NCBI RefSeq assembly: GCF_007827365.1
Contig: NZ_VISI01000002.1
Location: 2,361,001 to 2,425,000 of the forward strand
DNA length: 64,000 nucleotides
From: Olleya sp. Hel_I_94
Lineage (GTDB): Bacteria; Bacteroidota; Bacteroidia; Flavobacteriales; Flavobacteriaceae
Direction of reading: 5' to 3'
Below are positions 1 through 10,200 of this stretch, piece after piece (the first letter of the stretch is position 1; every line of letters begins with the position of its first letter). The notes under the pieces were generated by a model. The model did not search any database. It was not told the origin of the DNA and saw nothing but the letters and a program-made list of their open reading frames with translations. The translations under genes and the position numbers were made by a program.

Positions 1-957
1 TTATCAAGCATGTATGCTAATAATGGATTAACAGCTAAATTGTTTTTAGAAAACGACAAAATGGTACTAAATACAAAGTACACTATGTCTGATCAAATGG
101 CAGATAGTTATAAAAAAATGACCTCTAGAAAACTTAATAAAAAGTTTTTAGATTATGTAAATGAAGACAGAATGATTGGCTTTATGAGCTACTCTATAGA
201 CACAGAAGCCATGTTAGAAGAGTATCCTAAATTAATGAAGTCTATGTATAGCAACATGCCATACTACGGAGAAGAAGCTAGTTTGGGTATAGATTTATTT
301 TCTTTATTATTAGATGAGGAAGCTGTAGGAGAAGTAATTAATGGAGATTTACTATTTTTATTATCAGGTATATCTCAGCAAGAAGTTACCTATACTACTT
401 ACCAATATAATGACGATTATGAGTATGTTGAAGTTGAAAAAACAAAAACAGAAACAATTCCAGATTTTTTATTAATGGCATCTACGGATGAGCCTAGTAT
501 GCTTAATAAATTAATCCAATATACTGTAAACAAAGAAATGGCAATTTTTGATAATGGTTATTACACATTTGAAGTCCCAAGAAGCCCACTGGCTATTCAC
601 TTTGTAATTAAAGACGGAATTGCTTTTTTAGGTACATCTCAAGTAGAAATGAATAAAATCGTCTCAGGTACATTTGATGCTAAAGTAACATCTAAAACTA
701 AAAAAATGATGTTAGACAATTCTTATTCTGTATTTGTTAGCGCTAAACAATTAGCACAACAACTACCAATAGAAGAGATGGGAATTGACAGAAGTGGTAA
801 GCTAGAATGGTTTTTAAATACTACAGAGGATGCTTATATCACTGCATCAAAAATTAAAGGAAATACAGTTAATAGCGAAATGGTTGTTGGTGTGCCTCCA
901 ACCGAAGAAAATGCTTTAAAATATATCTTTAATATCATCGAAAAATTTGCAAAATAA
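1..957 (+). CDS. Envelope protein, DUF4836-like, C-terminal part (cut by window edge)
   Basis: The reading frame is already open at base 1, so this is the last 318 residues of a longer protein whose start lies outside the window. It has no recognisable catalytic motif. It contains the segment YQYNDDYEYVEVEKTKTE, followed by an IPDFLLMAST stretch. The next gene carries a very similar segment (YEYNDDFEKVETLTTV, then VPEINLQLTS), so the two are tandem paralogues. The overall pattern resembles the DUF4836 family of Bacteroidota envelope proteins, which have no known function. It lies six bases upstream of its paralogue and is probably co-transcribed with it. The family assignment is from memory of its look and is moderately uncertain. 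Confidence 0.6.
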   Translation, partial: LSSMYANNGLTAKLFLENDKMVLNTKYTMSDQMADSYKKMTSRKLNKKFLDYVNEDRMIGFMSYSIDTEAMLEEYPKLMKSMYSNMPYYGEEASLGIDLFSLLLDEEAVGEVINGDLLFLLSGISQQEVTYTTYQYNDDYEYVEVEKTKTETIPDFLLMASTDEPSMLNKLIQYTVNKEMAIFDNGYYTFEVPRSPLAIHFVIKDGIAFLGTSQVEMNKIVSGTFDAKVTSKTKKMMLDNSYSVFVSAKQLAQQLPIEEMGIDRSGKLEWFLNTTEDAYITASKIKGNTVNSEMVVGVPPTEENALKYIFNIIEKFAK

Positions 958-963
958 TTATTA

Positions 964-2322
964 ATGAAAATTAAGAAAATATTAAAAAAAGCAGCCATTA
1001 TTATTAGTGTGCTGCTTTTGGCTTTTAAAGGCTTTTTAATGTACCGTAATTACACGTCTTACCAAGATGTGATTCATTATAAGGCCAATCAAATAGTTAA
1101 GGTGAATATAGACGGTATCGCTCAATCACTAGTGTTAAATGCAATAGCAAATCCTTCATTTTATTTAAAATCAAAAAGAGAGAAAGACACTATTTATGAT
1201 GACGATGACAAACAAAAAAAAGGATTCAATATTCCAGCAAACATCTTTTTATACACTGTTAAGGGACAACCTATAACTACAGTTTTTACATCCTTTAAAA
1301 TTTCAGAACAAAACACCTTTAAGGGCTACCTTAAAGCTAATTATAGAGCGGAAGATTTTAAAGATAGCCAAGACTATACTGTTGCAACATTATTTAATAA
1401 TAGTATGATTATAGCATTTAACAAAACACAAGCAGTTTTAGCTTACAACCCAAGTAAAGAAGATGTAAATCAAGTATTTGAAGATATATTGGTAGACCAT
1501 AAAACATTAACAAAGTTAGATGTAAAATGGGAGAAATTACAGGATGCAGATGGACATTTTAACTACCTCACAAAAACAGATCATTTGGCTATTAATTTTC
1601 AATCTGGAAAAGCTGTAATACAAGGTGATTTTGTGTTGCCTGTATTTTTGGATACACCAAAAGTTTATAAAAGCACAAATTTTTCTAAAGATGCTAGTGT
1701 AACATTTAATCTTAATCTACTTTCAACACTAAAGTATGTCAGCTTTAAACACAAAAATCAAGCTGTAGATACAGACAGTTTAGATACATATTATAAAGGT
1801 CATATGGCTCTAGAAATTGCTAAATCGACAACACAATTAGATTCAGTAATAACTTATGAGTATAATGACGATTTTGAAAAAGTAGAAACCTTAACAACGG
1901 TAACAAAACAAGTACCAGAAATTAATTTGCAATTAACATCTGACGCTTCAAAACTTTATAAATATTTAGAAAAAATAGCCATAGTAAAAGATGGTAAATT
2001 AAGTAAAGATATATTTCCTTTGTATCAAGTTAAAATAGATTCTACTAACGCTAAAAGTTTGCAAGCAAGTACCAATTTATCCAATACAGTAAAATCTAAA
2101 TTAAGCGAAACTTCGGAAGTTTTTGCTTTAAAAGTTTATTTTGAAAGGCTGCAAAAGCAGAATCATTTTCCGCTACTGAATAGTTATTTAGAAAAACTGA
2201 CAACCTTAAAAATTGTTGGAAATAATTCTAAAAACGAAACGATAGCAATTGATGGTCAATTCAATTTAAAAAACGAAGACATAAATGCGCTCGCACAATT
2301 TTTTATTAATCAAAAAGAATAA
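964..2322 (+). CDS. Membrane-anchored envelope protein, paralogue of upstream gene (DUF4836-like)
   Basis: The protein has 452 residues. A lysine-rich N-terminus is followed by one hydrophobic segment at about residues 10-27, which fits an inner-membrane anchor or uncleaved signal. No lipobox is evident, and the rest looks soluble and would be periplasmic. Around residues 300-330 it shares the YEYNDDFE...VPEINLQLTSDASKLYKYLEK pattern with the C-terminal half of the preceding gene, which indicates an old tandem duplication with strong divergence. No enzymatic motif is visible. The gene starts six bases after its paralogue and 22 bases before an oxidoreductase, so all are likely in one transcript. 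Function unknown. Confidence 0.65.
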   Translation: MKIKKILKKAAIIISVLLLAFKGFLMYRNYTSYQDVIHYKANQIVKVNIDGIAQSLVLNAIANPSFYLKSKREKDTIYDDDDKQKKGFNIPANIFLYTVKGQPITTVFTSFKISEQNTFKGYLKANYRAEDFKDSQDYTVATLFNNSMIIAFNKTQAVLAYNPSKEDVNQVFEDILVDHKTLTKLDVKWEKLQDADGHFNYLTKTDHLAINFQSGKAVIQGDFVLPVFLDTPKVYKSTNFSKDASVTFNLNLLSTLKYVSFKHKNQAVDTDSLDTYYKGHMALEIAKSTTQLDSVITYEYNDDFEKVETLTTVTKQVPEINLQLTSDASKLYKYLEKIAIVKDGKLSKDIFPLYQVKIDSTNAKSLQASTNLSNTVKSKLSETSEVFALKVYFERLQKQNHFPLLNSYLEKLTTLKIVGNNSKNETIAIDGQFNLKNEDINALAQFFINQKE

Positions 2323-2344
2323 ACAAATTTAGTATCTTATTAAA

Positions 2345-3457
2345 ATGACATTAAGTTATTGGGAAATAAAATCATGGCTAACCAACGTAGATTACACTAT
2401 TGTTGGTAGTGGAATTGTGGGTTTAAATTGCGCTTTACATTTAAGAAAAAGATTTCCAAAAGCTAACATTTTAATTTTAGAAAAAGGCACCTTACCTCAA
2501 GGCGCAAGTACTAAAAATGCAGGTTTTGCCTGTTATGGTAGCTTGTCAGAAATTGTAGATGACCTTAAAACACATAGTGAACAAGAGGTTTTAGACTTGG
2601 TTAAAAAACGTGTCAAAGGATTACAAAAATTAAGAGAAAACCTAGGAGACAAAACCATAGATTATCAACAATTAGGAGGTTATGAGTTGTTTAATACTAA
2701 CAGTGATTTATTTGAAATCTGTCTAGAACAAAAAACGTTAGTCAATAATTTATTGAAATCTGTTTTTGGTGACGACGTTTTTAGTTTAAAAGACAACACC
2801 TTTCGCTTTAATAATATTAAGAATCAGTACTGTTTTAATCAATTTGAAGGACAAATAGACACAGGTCTCATGATGGAGGCTTTACTACAAAAAGCGTTCT
2901 TAAAAGGCATTAAAATACTTAATAATGTTTCGGTGTCTAGTTTTTCAGAAGATGCCAATACTGTAAAAGTTGATACCAATCAATTTAGTTTTTCAACATC
3001 AAAATTATTAATAGCAACAAATGGCTTCGCTTCGGTTTTAAACATTCCTGAAGTTAAACCAGCAAGAGCACAAGTGTTAATTACAAAACCAATAAAAAAC
3101 CTTCATATAAAAGGCACGTTTCATTTGGATGAAGGGTATTATTATTTCCGAAACATCGATAACAGAATACTATTTGGAGGTGGTCGTAATCTAGATTTTA
3201 AAGCAGAAGAAACTACGGATTTGGAACAAACGGACTTAATTCAAAATAAATTAGAATCACTTTTAAACACTACAATTTTACCTAATATATCATTTAAAAT
3301 AGAGCATCGATGGAGCGGAATTATGGGTGTAGGAACTCAAAAAAAACCAATTGTAAAACAGCTTAGTAATAATGTGTTTTGTGGTGTGCGATTAGGCGGA
3401 ATGGGAGTTGCAATTGGAAGTTTAATAGGAGAAGAATTAGCAAACCTAATAGAGTAA
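2345..3457 (+). CDS. FAD-dependent amine/amino-acid oxidoreductase (DAO family)
   Basis: A 370-residue cytosolic flavoenzyme. The N-terminal Rossmann motif VGSGIVGLNCALHL (about residues 20-33) ends in an acidic residue in ILILEKG, the usual FAD ADP-binding fold. GASTKNAGFACYGS follows and is typical of glycine oxidase/DadA-like DAO proteins. A second FAD-contact region near the C-terminus reads GVRLGGMGVAIGSLIGEELA. The family oxidises amines or amino acids, with electrons passed to oxygen or a quinone. The true substrate cannot be read from the sequence. It ends one base before mtgA, so the two are probably translated from one message. The general class is secure, the substrate is not. Confidence 0.85.
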   Translation: MTLSYWEIKSWLTNVDYTIVGSGIVGLNCALHLRKRFPKANILILEKGTLPQGASTKNAGFACYGSLSEIVDDLKTHSEQEVLDLVKKRVKGLQKLRENLGDKTIDYQQLGGYELFNTNSDLFEICLEQKTLVNNLLKSVFGDDVFSLKDNTFRFNNIKNQYCFNQFEGQIDTGLMMEALLQKAFLKGIKILNNVSVSSFSEDANTVKVDTNQFSFSTSKLLIATNGFASVLNIPEVKPARAQVLITKPIKNLHIKGTFHLDEGYYYFRNIDNRILFGGGRNLDFKAEETTDLEQTDLIQNKLESLLNTTILPNISFKIEHRWSGIMGVGTQKKPIVKQLSNNVFCGVRLGGMGVAIGSLIGEELANLIE

Positions 3458-3458
3458 T

Positions 3459-4145
3459 ATGTTTAAAAAAATATTCAAGTTTTTAGCTAAATGTTTACTT
3501 TGGTTTATTATTTCAACCGTTGGTGTGGTCATTTTATACAAGTGGATGCCTGTACCAATAACACCATTAATGGTCATTAGATATTTTGAAAAAGACAGTC
3601 CAAAATTATTGAATCACGATTGGGAGCCAATAGAAAATATCTCTAAAAATTTACAACTAGCAGTGATTTGTAGCGAAGATCAAATTTTTTTAAGTCACAA
3701 TGGATTTGATTTAAAAGCAATTGAAAAAGCTTACGAAAACAATAAAAAAGGAAAACGTATTAAAGGTGGAAGTACCATTAGCCAACAAACAGCAAAAAAT
3801 GTGTTTTTGTGGCCAGAACGTAGTTGGCTACGCAAGGGATTAGAAACGTATTTTACTTTTTTAATAGAGTTGGTTTGGTCCAAAGAGCGCATTATGGAAG
3901 TCTATTTAAATAGTATAGAAATGGGTAATGGTGTCTATGGTGCCGAAGCAGCAGCACAATATTGGTTTAAAAAACCAGCATCTAAATTATCAAAATTGGA
4001 AGCGTCTGCAATAGCTGCAATTTTGCCAAACCCAAGAAAATACAAGGCTAATCCTGTTACTAATTACATAGCCTTTAGAAAAAGTTGGATAATAAAACAG
4101 ATGAATTTTTATGGTCCTTTAAATTATAAAACAGAGGATGAATAG
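3459..4145 (+). CDS. mtgA: Monofunctional biosynthetic peptidoglycan transglycosylase
   Basis: A glycosyltransferase family 51 enzyme that polymerises lipid II into glycan strands at the periplasmic face of the inner membrane. The 228-residue protein has one N-terminal membrane segment (about 10-28). The GT51 motifs follow in order: SEDQIFLSHNGFD with the catalytic glutamate at about residue 73, KGGSTISQQTAKN (about 102-114), and ERIMEVYLNSIEMGNGVYG. There is no transpeptidase domain, and the length matches the monofunctional class. It starts one base after the oxidoreductase stop. Its last eight bases (ATGAATAG) overlap the start of the next gene, which suggests translational coupling. Confidence 0.95.
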   Translation: MFKKIFKFLAKCLLWFIISTVGVVILYKWMPVPITPLMVIRYFEKDSPKLLNHDWEPIENISKNLQLAVICSEDQIFLSHNGFDLKAIEKAYENNKKGKRIKGGSTISQQTAKNVFLWPERSWLRKGLETYFTFLIELVWSKERIMEVYLNSIEMGNGVYGAEAAAQYWFKKPASKLSKLEASAIAAILPNPRKYKANPVTNYIAFRKSWIIKQMNFYGPLNYKTEDE

Positions 4146-4599
4146 AACTGAAAAAATTAAACAAGCATTACATAATGGTTGTGTTTTGTTTACACAAAAT
4201 AGACTAGATACTATAAATAAAACAATTTCAGAATTACAAGAATCCTTAACCTCTGAGACTAAAAGTAGCGCTGGAGATAAGCATGAAACTGGGCGAGCTA
4301 TGGTGCAATTAGAACGCGAAAAAGCAGGACATCAATTGGCTCAAATCCAAAAAGTAAATCAATTATTAGCAAAAATAAGTACAGAAAAGACCTCTAAAAT
4401 TATAGGTTTAGGTAGTGTTGTGTATACTACAAAATCCAATTATTACATTGCTATTAGTGCTGGAGAGCTAGAGGTTGACACTCAAAAATTTTACGCAATT
4501 GCAGCCAATACGCCTATTGCACAATTGCTTTTAGGTAAAACCATTGGCGATGATATTGTTTTTAGGGCACAAAATTTTTCAATAACAAATGTTAACTAA
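4138..4599 (+). CDS. Small Gre-factor-like protein (coiled coil plus GreA/GreB C-terminal-like domain)
   Basis: A 153-residue soluble protein. The first ~85 residues look like an antiparallel helical hairpin, with a turn around SSAGDKHETGRAM (about 43-55) carrying acidic residues D47 and E50. The C-terminal half (IGLGSVVYTTKSNYYIAISAG, then TPIAQLLLGKTIGDDIVF) resembles the FKBP-like C-terminal domain of GreA/GreB/Rnk proteins. Those proteins act in the RNA polymerase secondary channel. Flavobacterial copies of this family are often labelled 3-oxoacyl-ACP synthase in databases, which the sequence does not support. It overlaps mtgA by eight bases. The role in transcription is inferred from architecture only. 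Confidence 0.6.
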   Translation: MNRTEKIKQALHNGCVLFTQNRLDTINKTISELQESLTSETKSSAGDKHETGRAMVQLEREKAGHQLAQIQKVNQLLAKISTEKTSKIIGLGSVVYTTKSNYYIAISAGELEVDTQKFYAIAANTPIAQLLLGKTIGDDIVFRAQNFSITNVN

Positions 4600-4789
4600 C
4601 GTCTAAGTCAACAATTTTCGAGGTATCTTTAGTGAAATTGAATTAGAAAAAAGTTGAATATAATTCCCTTAAATTTAGAATAAGGAACTAGTATTAAAAA
4701 CAACATTGGTGTGCCTAAATTACAGCATAATAGAGTCTTGTTAGCTGTCTCTTTTTCGTTGACACATCATGGTGCTTTTAGCGGTTATG

Positions 4790-5701
4790 CTATTTTGTGA
4801 TTTCTAAATACTGAGTAGTATTTTTTTCTAAGTTTGTTTTACTTTCAAAAAATACAATGTCATCACCTAATAAGGCTTCAATTAAGTAATAGTGTCCTTT
4901 AAAATAAGAGTGCAACACTGTAGCTTTAAGCTCAGAATTGGTTACCATTTTTAATTGATGCGCGTATATTATTGCATCGTTAATTATATTAAACTCGCCA
5001 AAAAACGAAGCTATTAATGGTGCTTCTGGATTTTTGAATAAATTTTCTGGGCTATCATTAACAACAATTTTGTTGTTGTATAAAACAATCATTCTGTCTG
5101 CAAAACCTAAAACATCTTCTCTGTCATGTGTTGCAACAACGCATGTGATGTTTTTGTCTTTTAAATATCTAAACACATTACGTCTAAGTGATTGTTTTTG
5201 GAAATTATCAATATGACTAAAAGGCTCGTCTAATAAAATAATTTCTGGCTGTTTTGCCAATGCACGTGCTAATGCGACGCGCTGTTTTTGACCACCACTT
5301 AAGGTTTTTACTTTGGTTTTAGCAAGTTCAGTAAGTTCTACAACTTCTAGTAACTCTGCAGTGCGTTCTTTTTTTTCTTCTGGAAAAAAGTTAGACAGGT
5401 GTTTACCAATGTTTTCTTCAACGGTTATATAAGGCATTAAGTCAAATTCTTGAGAGACATATTTCATGAATTCATAACCAACCACAAGATTATATTTAGG
5501 ACCTAAAATCTCTTGGTCTTTCCAGAAAATCTGACCTTCATTTAAGTCAAATTCGCCAAAAATAAGATTTAAAAGAGTGCTTTTTCCAGAACCGCTTTCG
5601 CCAATAATAGCAACGTGTTCACCTTGATTAGCAATTAAAGAGATGTCTTTTAAAACAGGTGTTTTATTATACGAAAAAGAAAGATTTTTTACTGCTAGCA
5701 T
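4790..5701 (-). CDS. ABC transporter ATP-binding protein
   Basis: A 303-residue nucleotide-binding subunit. Walker A is GESGSGKST (about 34-42), the ABC signature is LSGGQKQRVALARALA, Walker B is IILLDEP, and the H-loop lies in CVVATHDRED. The arrangement fits importer-type or LolD/MetN-like ATPases. An extra C-terminal ~80 residues lie beyond the core domain and may be a regulatory or dimerisation part. No permease gene lies beside it, so the substrate and partner are unknown. It is convergent with the Gre-like gene across 190 bases in which I see no clear terminator. The RND operon's terminator hairpin lies just upstream of it, so it is probably transcribed separately. Confidence 0.85.
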   Translation of the reverse strand: MLAVKNLSFSYNKTPVLKDISLIANQGEHVAIIGESGSGKSTLLNLIFGEFDLNEGQIFWKDQEILGPKYNLVVGYEFMKYVSQEFDLMPYITVEENIGKHLSNFFPEEKKERTAELLEVVELTELAKTKVKTLSGGQKQRVALARALAKQPEIILLDEPFSHIDNFQKQSLRRNVFRYLKDKNITCVVATHDREDVLGFADRMIVLYNNKIVVNDSPENLFKNPEAPLIASFFGEFNIINDAIIYAHQLKMVTNSELKATVLHSYFKGHYYLIEALLGDDIVFFESKTNLEKNTTQYLEITK

Positions 5702-5723
5702 AGTCGTGCAAAAATAGTATAAA

Positions 5724-5749
5724 AAAACCGCTCCAAATGGAACGGTTTT
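5724..5749 (-). terminator. Rho-independent terminator of the RND efflux operon
   Basis: An 11-bp stem (5724-5734 pairing with 5739-5749, one mismatch) closes a 4-base loop. On the minus strand it is followed by a run of T. It lies 18 bases past the stop of the outer-membrane efflux gene and before the ABC ATPase. Confidence 0.8.
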
Positions 5750-5767
5750 GAAATTTATTATTGTTTT

Positions 5768-7207
5768 TTAATTCCATCCACCACCTAAAGCTTGATATAG
5801 TTTTACATTAGCTAATAATTGGTCGCGTTTAGTTTCTATAATTTCAATTTTAGAATCTAATGCTTCTCTTTGTGTAAGGAGTACTTCTGTATATTCTGCT
5901 CTTGCAGATTTAAAAAGTCTAATAGAAAGATCTATAGCTTCCGTAAGTGCCTCCACTTGTTCTGTTTTTAAAAGGTAACTTTTGTTTAAATTCTCTACAT
6001 TAGATAATTGATTTTCTACTTCTATAAACGCATTTAAAATCGTTTTTTCGTATTCATAAATAATCTGAAGTTGCTTGTTACTGGCAGTTTTATATTCTGC
6101 TTTAATTGCATTTCGGTTAATTAATGGAGCGATTATATCTCCAATTAAAGAATACGCTAAAGATTCTGGTGTGCTAGTTAAAAATTTAGGTTTAAAAGCT
6201 TCTAATCCAACACCAGCTTTAATACCAATGGAAGGATAGAAATTTGCCTTAGCTATATTTACGTTTAACTTTGAGGCAGATAACTCTAGTTCAGCTTGTC
6301 TAATATCTGGTCGATTGGCTAATAATTGTGAGGGTACACCAGAGTGCATAACGTCTACTTCTTTAGTTATAAAATCATTAGAATTTCTGATTACTGTTTG
6401 TGGGTATCTTCCAACTAAAAAATTAATCAAATTTTCTGTTTCTACTATTTTTTGCTGAATTTGATATTTATTACTTTTATTTTTAAAAACCTCAGCCTCA
6501 AAGCGTCTAACAGCTAGCTGTGTTGCTCTAGCAGCTTCTTTTTGAAGCTTTACCATTTTTAAAGCACTTTGTTGTAAGTCTAAGTTCTGTTTAACTATAG
6601 TAAGTTGGTTATCCAAAGCAATAAGCTCATAATAGGCACTTGCTATTTCTGAAACTAATTGCGTAACCATAAAGTTTTTACCTTGGATAGTTGCTAAATA
6701 TTCTAAAACTGCTGATTTTTTACCATTTCTAAGTTTTTTCCAAATATCCAATTCCCAAGAGGCAGAAAGTCCTGCCGAAAAGTTGGTTAATGGTTCCGGA
6801 AATTCTTCATGTTCACGTATGTCTAAGTGTTGCTCTACAGCACCATTTCTGGTGAATTCACCAACTTTATCAATTTCCGCACCAGCGTAAACACCTACAT
6901 AAGGTAAATAGTCTCCTTTTTTAGCTTTTATTTCGTTTTCAGCCATATTAATTTGCTGTAGCATCATATTTAATTCTTGATTATTAGCTAATGCCAAGTC
7001 TATCAAGTTTGTTAAATTTTGGTCGGAAAAAAAGTCTTTCCACTTTACAACTGCTGTGTTTAGTGTATCACTACTATTGTTACTGTAAGTCTCAGAAATG
7101 GTTTTATTTTCTTCTCTTATCGCTATTTGTGTTGGCACACATGATTGTAATAATAGTACAATCATGATGCTAACAACAAAAAGATGTTTTATGGTTTTAT
7201 TATTCAT
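5768..7207 (-). CDS. RND efflux outer-membrane lipoprotein (TolC/NodT family)
   Basis: The outer-membrane channel of a tripartite drug or metabolite exporter. The 479-residue precursor has an SpII signal with lipobox LLQSC (Cys about 23). Two repeats of the outer-membrane-efflux fold follow, with long helices and typical motifs such as ISASYYELIALDNQL and PDIRQAELELSASKLNVNIAKANFYPSI. The length fits the OprM/NodT class. The gene overlaps the pump gene by eight bases (ATGAATAA) and is the last gene of the operon before a clear terminator. Confidence in the class is high. The exported substrates cannot be predicted. Confidence 0.95.
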   Translation of the reverse strand: MNNKTIKHLFVVSIMIVLLLQSCVPTQIAIREENKTISETYSNNSSDTLNTAVVKWKDFFSDQNLTNLIDLALANNQELNMMLQQINMAENEIKAKKGDYLPYVGVYAGAEIDKVGEFTRNGAVEQHLDIREHEEFPEPLTNFSAGLSASWELDIWKKLRNGKKSAVLEYLATIQGKNFMVTQLVSEIASAYYELIALDNQLTIVKQNLDLQQSALKMVKLQKEAARATQLAVRRFEAEVFKNKSNKYQIQQKIVETENLINFLVGRYPQTVIRNSNDFITKEVDVMHSGVPSQLLANRPDIRQAELELSASKLNVNIAKANFYPSIGIKAGVGLEAFKPKFLTSTPESLAYSLIGDIIAPLINRNAIKAEYKTASNKQLQIIYEYEKTILNAFIEVENQLSNVENLNKSYLLKTEQVEALTEAIDLSIRLFKSARAEYTEVLLTQREALDSKIEIIETKRDQLLANVKLYQALGGGWN

Positions 7208-10200
7208 CTTTATTTTTTTTGCTTAGTTTTTTTAATAGATTTTTTAGTTTAACAATCTGCTCAGTATTCTTTTTAGTTTGTTGTCCAGCAGATTCACTAT
7301 TTCTAATAAATTCTTCAGATAAAGGCTCAAGCGACTCATCTTTTATTAGACTTTTTCCTTCAGCCATTTTGGCGAAAATGTAATATAATCCTGGAATAAT
7401 TAATACTCCACCAATAGTCCCTATTAACATACCTCCTAATGATGAACTTCCTATGGTTTTATTAGCAATTGCTCCTGCACCTGTTGCTATTATTAAGGGA
7501 ATTAATCCTGCAATAAAAGCAAAGGACGTCATTAAAATAGGTCTAAATCTAGCTTTGGAACCCTCAATTGCTGCTTCTAGAATTGTAGCGCCTTGTCTTT
7601 GTTTTTGTACTGCAAACTCCACAATTAATACTGCGTTTTTACCAAGTAGTCCTACTAACATGATTACTCCAATTTGTGCATAAACATCATTAGCTAATCC
7701 CATTGCTTTTAATAGGAAAAATGATCCAAAAACACCCACAGGAAGTGATAAAATAACCACCAATGGTAATAAAAAACTTTCGTATTGTGCAGCTAACACA
7801 AAGTAGACAAATACTAAAACTATAATAAATATATAAGTCGATTCATTACCTCTACTGGCTTCATCATAGGACAGGCCTTCCCAAGCGATGTCATATCCAT
7901 TGGGTAGCTCTTTTTTAGCTACTTCGTTTATCGCGTTTATGGCGTCACCACTTGTATATCCTGAAGCAGGTAACCCTCTTATTGACGCAGAATTGTAAAG
8001 GTTATATCGTGTAATTTCATTTGGTCCTAATTTTTTTTCAATAGACATAAAAGCAGAGTATGGTACCATATCTCCTTCTTCGTTTTTAACATAAAGCTTT
8101 TCTAGATCAGATGGTAGTCTTCTATATTCTGGTGCTGCTTGTGTGTATACTTTAAAGAATCTACCAAATCGAATAAAACCTTGCTCGTAAGTACTACCAA
8201 TTAAAATATTTAAATTTTCCATTGCTTTACTAATAGTTACTCCTTTTTGCATAGCAATTTTGTTGTTTATTTTTAACTCATATTGAGGATAGTTTGCAGA
8301 AAAGAAAGTAAATAATCCAGTAAGCTCTTTACGTTTGGACAATGCAGCTATAAAGGCGTTATTAATCTTTTCAAAATGTTGATAATCTGTAGAGTTGGTT
8401 TTGTCTAGTAAGCGCATTGCAAATCCACCAGAAGATCCAAAACCAGGTACTGCAGGAGGCTCAAAATACTCGATAACAGCTCCTAAATCTTTGGTTTCTT
8501 CTTCAAGTTCTTCCATTATCTCATGCACAGAGTGGTGACGATCTGACCAAGGTTTTAAATTAATTAAACACGTACCAGCATTAGAGCCTCGACCTTCTGT
8601 CATAATCTCATAACCAGCAAGTGATGACACAGATTCTACACCTTCGGTTTCTTCACAAATTTTTTGAAGTTTTTTAGCAACTTCATTTGTACGTTCTAAA
8701 GTTGCTCCAGGAGGCGTTTGGATAATGGCATAAATCATTCCCTGATCCTCGTTAGGTATAAAACCAGCAGGTAATACTTTATTAGTAAAATATATTCCTG
8801 CACAAAATGCTGCTAATATCCCAAAGGTTATAATACGTCGCGCTACTATTTTGTTTAGTACTGCTACGTATTTTCCTGTAAGTTTTTCAAAACCATTATT
8901 AAACCAAAGTATAAATTTATCTACAATAGATTTTTTAGTTTTCCCATGGTTATTTTTAAGTAGCATTGCACATAAAACTGGTGTTAATGTTAATGCTACA
9001 ATTGCTGAAATTACAATTGAACCAGCCATAGTAATCGAAAATTGACGATAAAATACACCAACAGGACCTGTCATAAATGAAATAGGTATAAAAACCGAAA
9101 CCATTACTAAGGTTATGGCTACAATTGCTCCTCCAATTTCGCCTAATACTTCATAAGATGCTTTGTAGGGTGTGAGGTGGTCTTCTTCCATTTTAACATG
9201 GACTGCTTCCACAACAACAATAGCATTGTCTACTACAATACCAATTGCTAATACTAATGCAAAAAGAGTAATTAAGTTAATTGACAACCCAAATAATTGC
9301 ATTACAAAAAAGGCACCAATTAAGGATACAGGTACTGCAATGATTGGTATTAGTGTCGAGCGCCAATCTCCTAAAAATAAAAAGACAACAATGGCTACTA
9401 AAATAAAGGCATCTCTAAGGGTATGTAAAACCTGCTCTATAGACGCGTCTAAAAAGTTAGACACATCATAACTAATTTGGAAATCTACATCAGGTGGTAA
9501 ATCTACTTCTAGCTCTGCTAATTTGGCTTTTACCTCTTTAATAACATCACTACCATTACTACCAAACGTTTGTTTTAGGACTATTGAGGCGGATGGTTTA
9601 CCATCTAAATTAGAATAAATGTCAAAAAATTCACTACCTAAATTTACATCAGCAATATCTTTAAGTTGAATGGTTTCACCTTCTTTATTTGCTCGAACAA
9701 TGATGTTTTTATATTGATCAGGTTCGTTATATCTATTTTGATAGGTTAGTACATATTCTAAAGATTGTGCAGTTTTACCAGAACTTCTACCTAAACGACC
9801 AGGTCTAGCTAAAATGCTTTGCTCTTCCATTGCTTCTAAAACTTCTTCTGCAGAAATATTATAGGCACGCATACGATCTGGTTTTAACCAAACACGCATT
9901 GCGTATTTTCTGCTTCCTAAAATTTGTGCACTTGCAATCCCTTTAATACGCTGTATTTCTGGGATTATTTTGGTATATGCATAGTTATATAAAAACTTTT
10001 CGTCGTTGTGCTTATCTGTACTAGATAGGTTAACGTACATTAACATACTAGGTTGCACAGGTGTTATAATTACACCTTCACGTTGCACTAACTCTGGTAA
10101 TAATGGCATGACCTGATCCACACGTGTTTTAACCCTAACAACAGCTTCGTTAGGATCTGTTCCTGGTTCAAAAATCACACGTACTGTAGCTTCACCAGCA

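Noticed and set aside
4600..4789. Possible terminator between the Gre-like and ABC genes
   Set aside because: Only loose complementary segments (AGCATAA/TTATGCT) without a compact stem or T-run.
9172..9471. Plus-strand frame inside the RND pump gene
   Set aside because: Antisense to a fully conserved pump with membrane helices; composition is that of a shadow frame.
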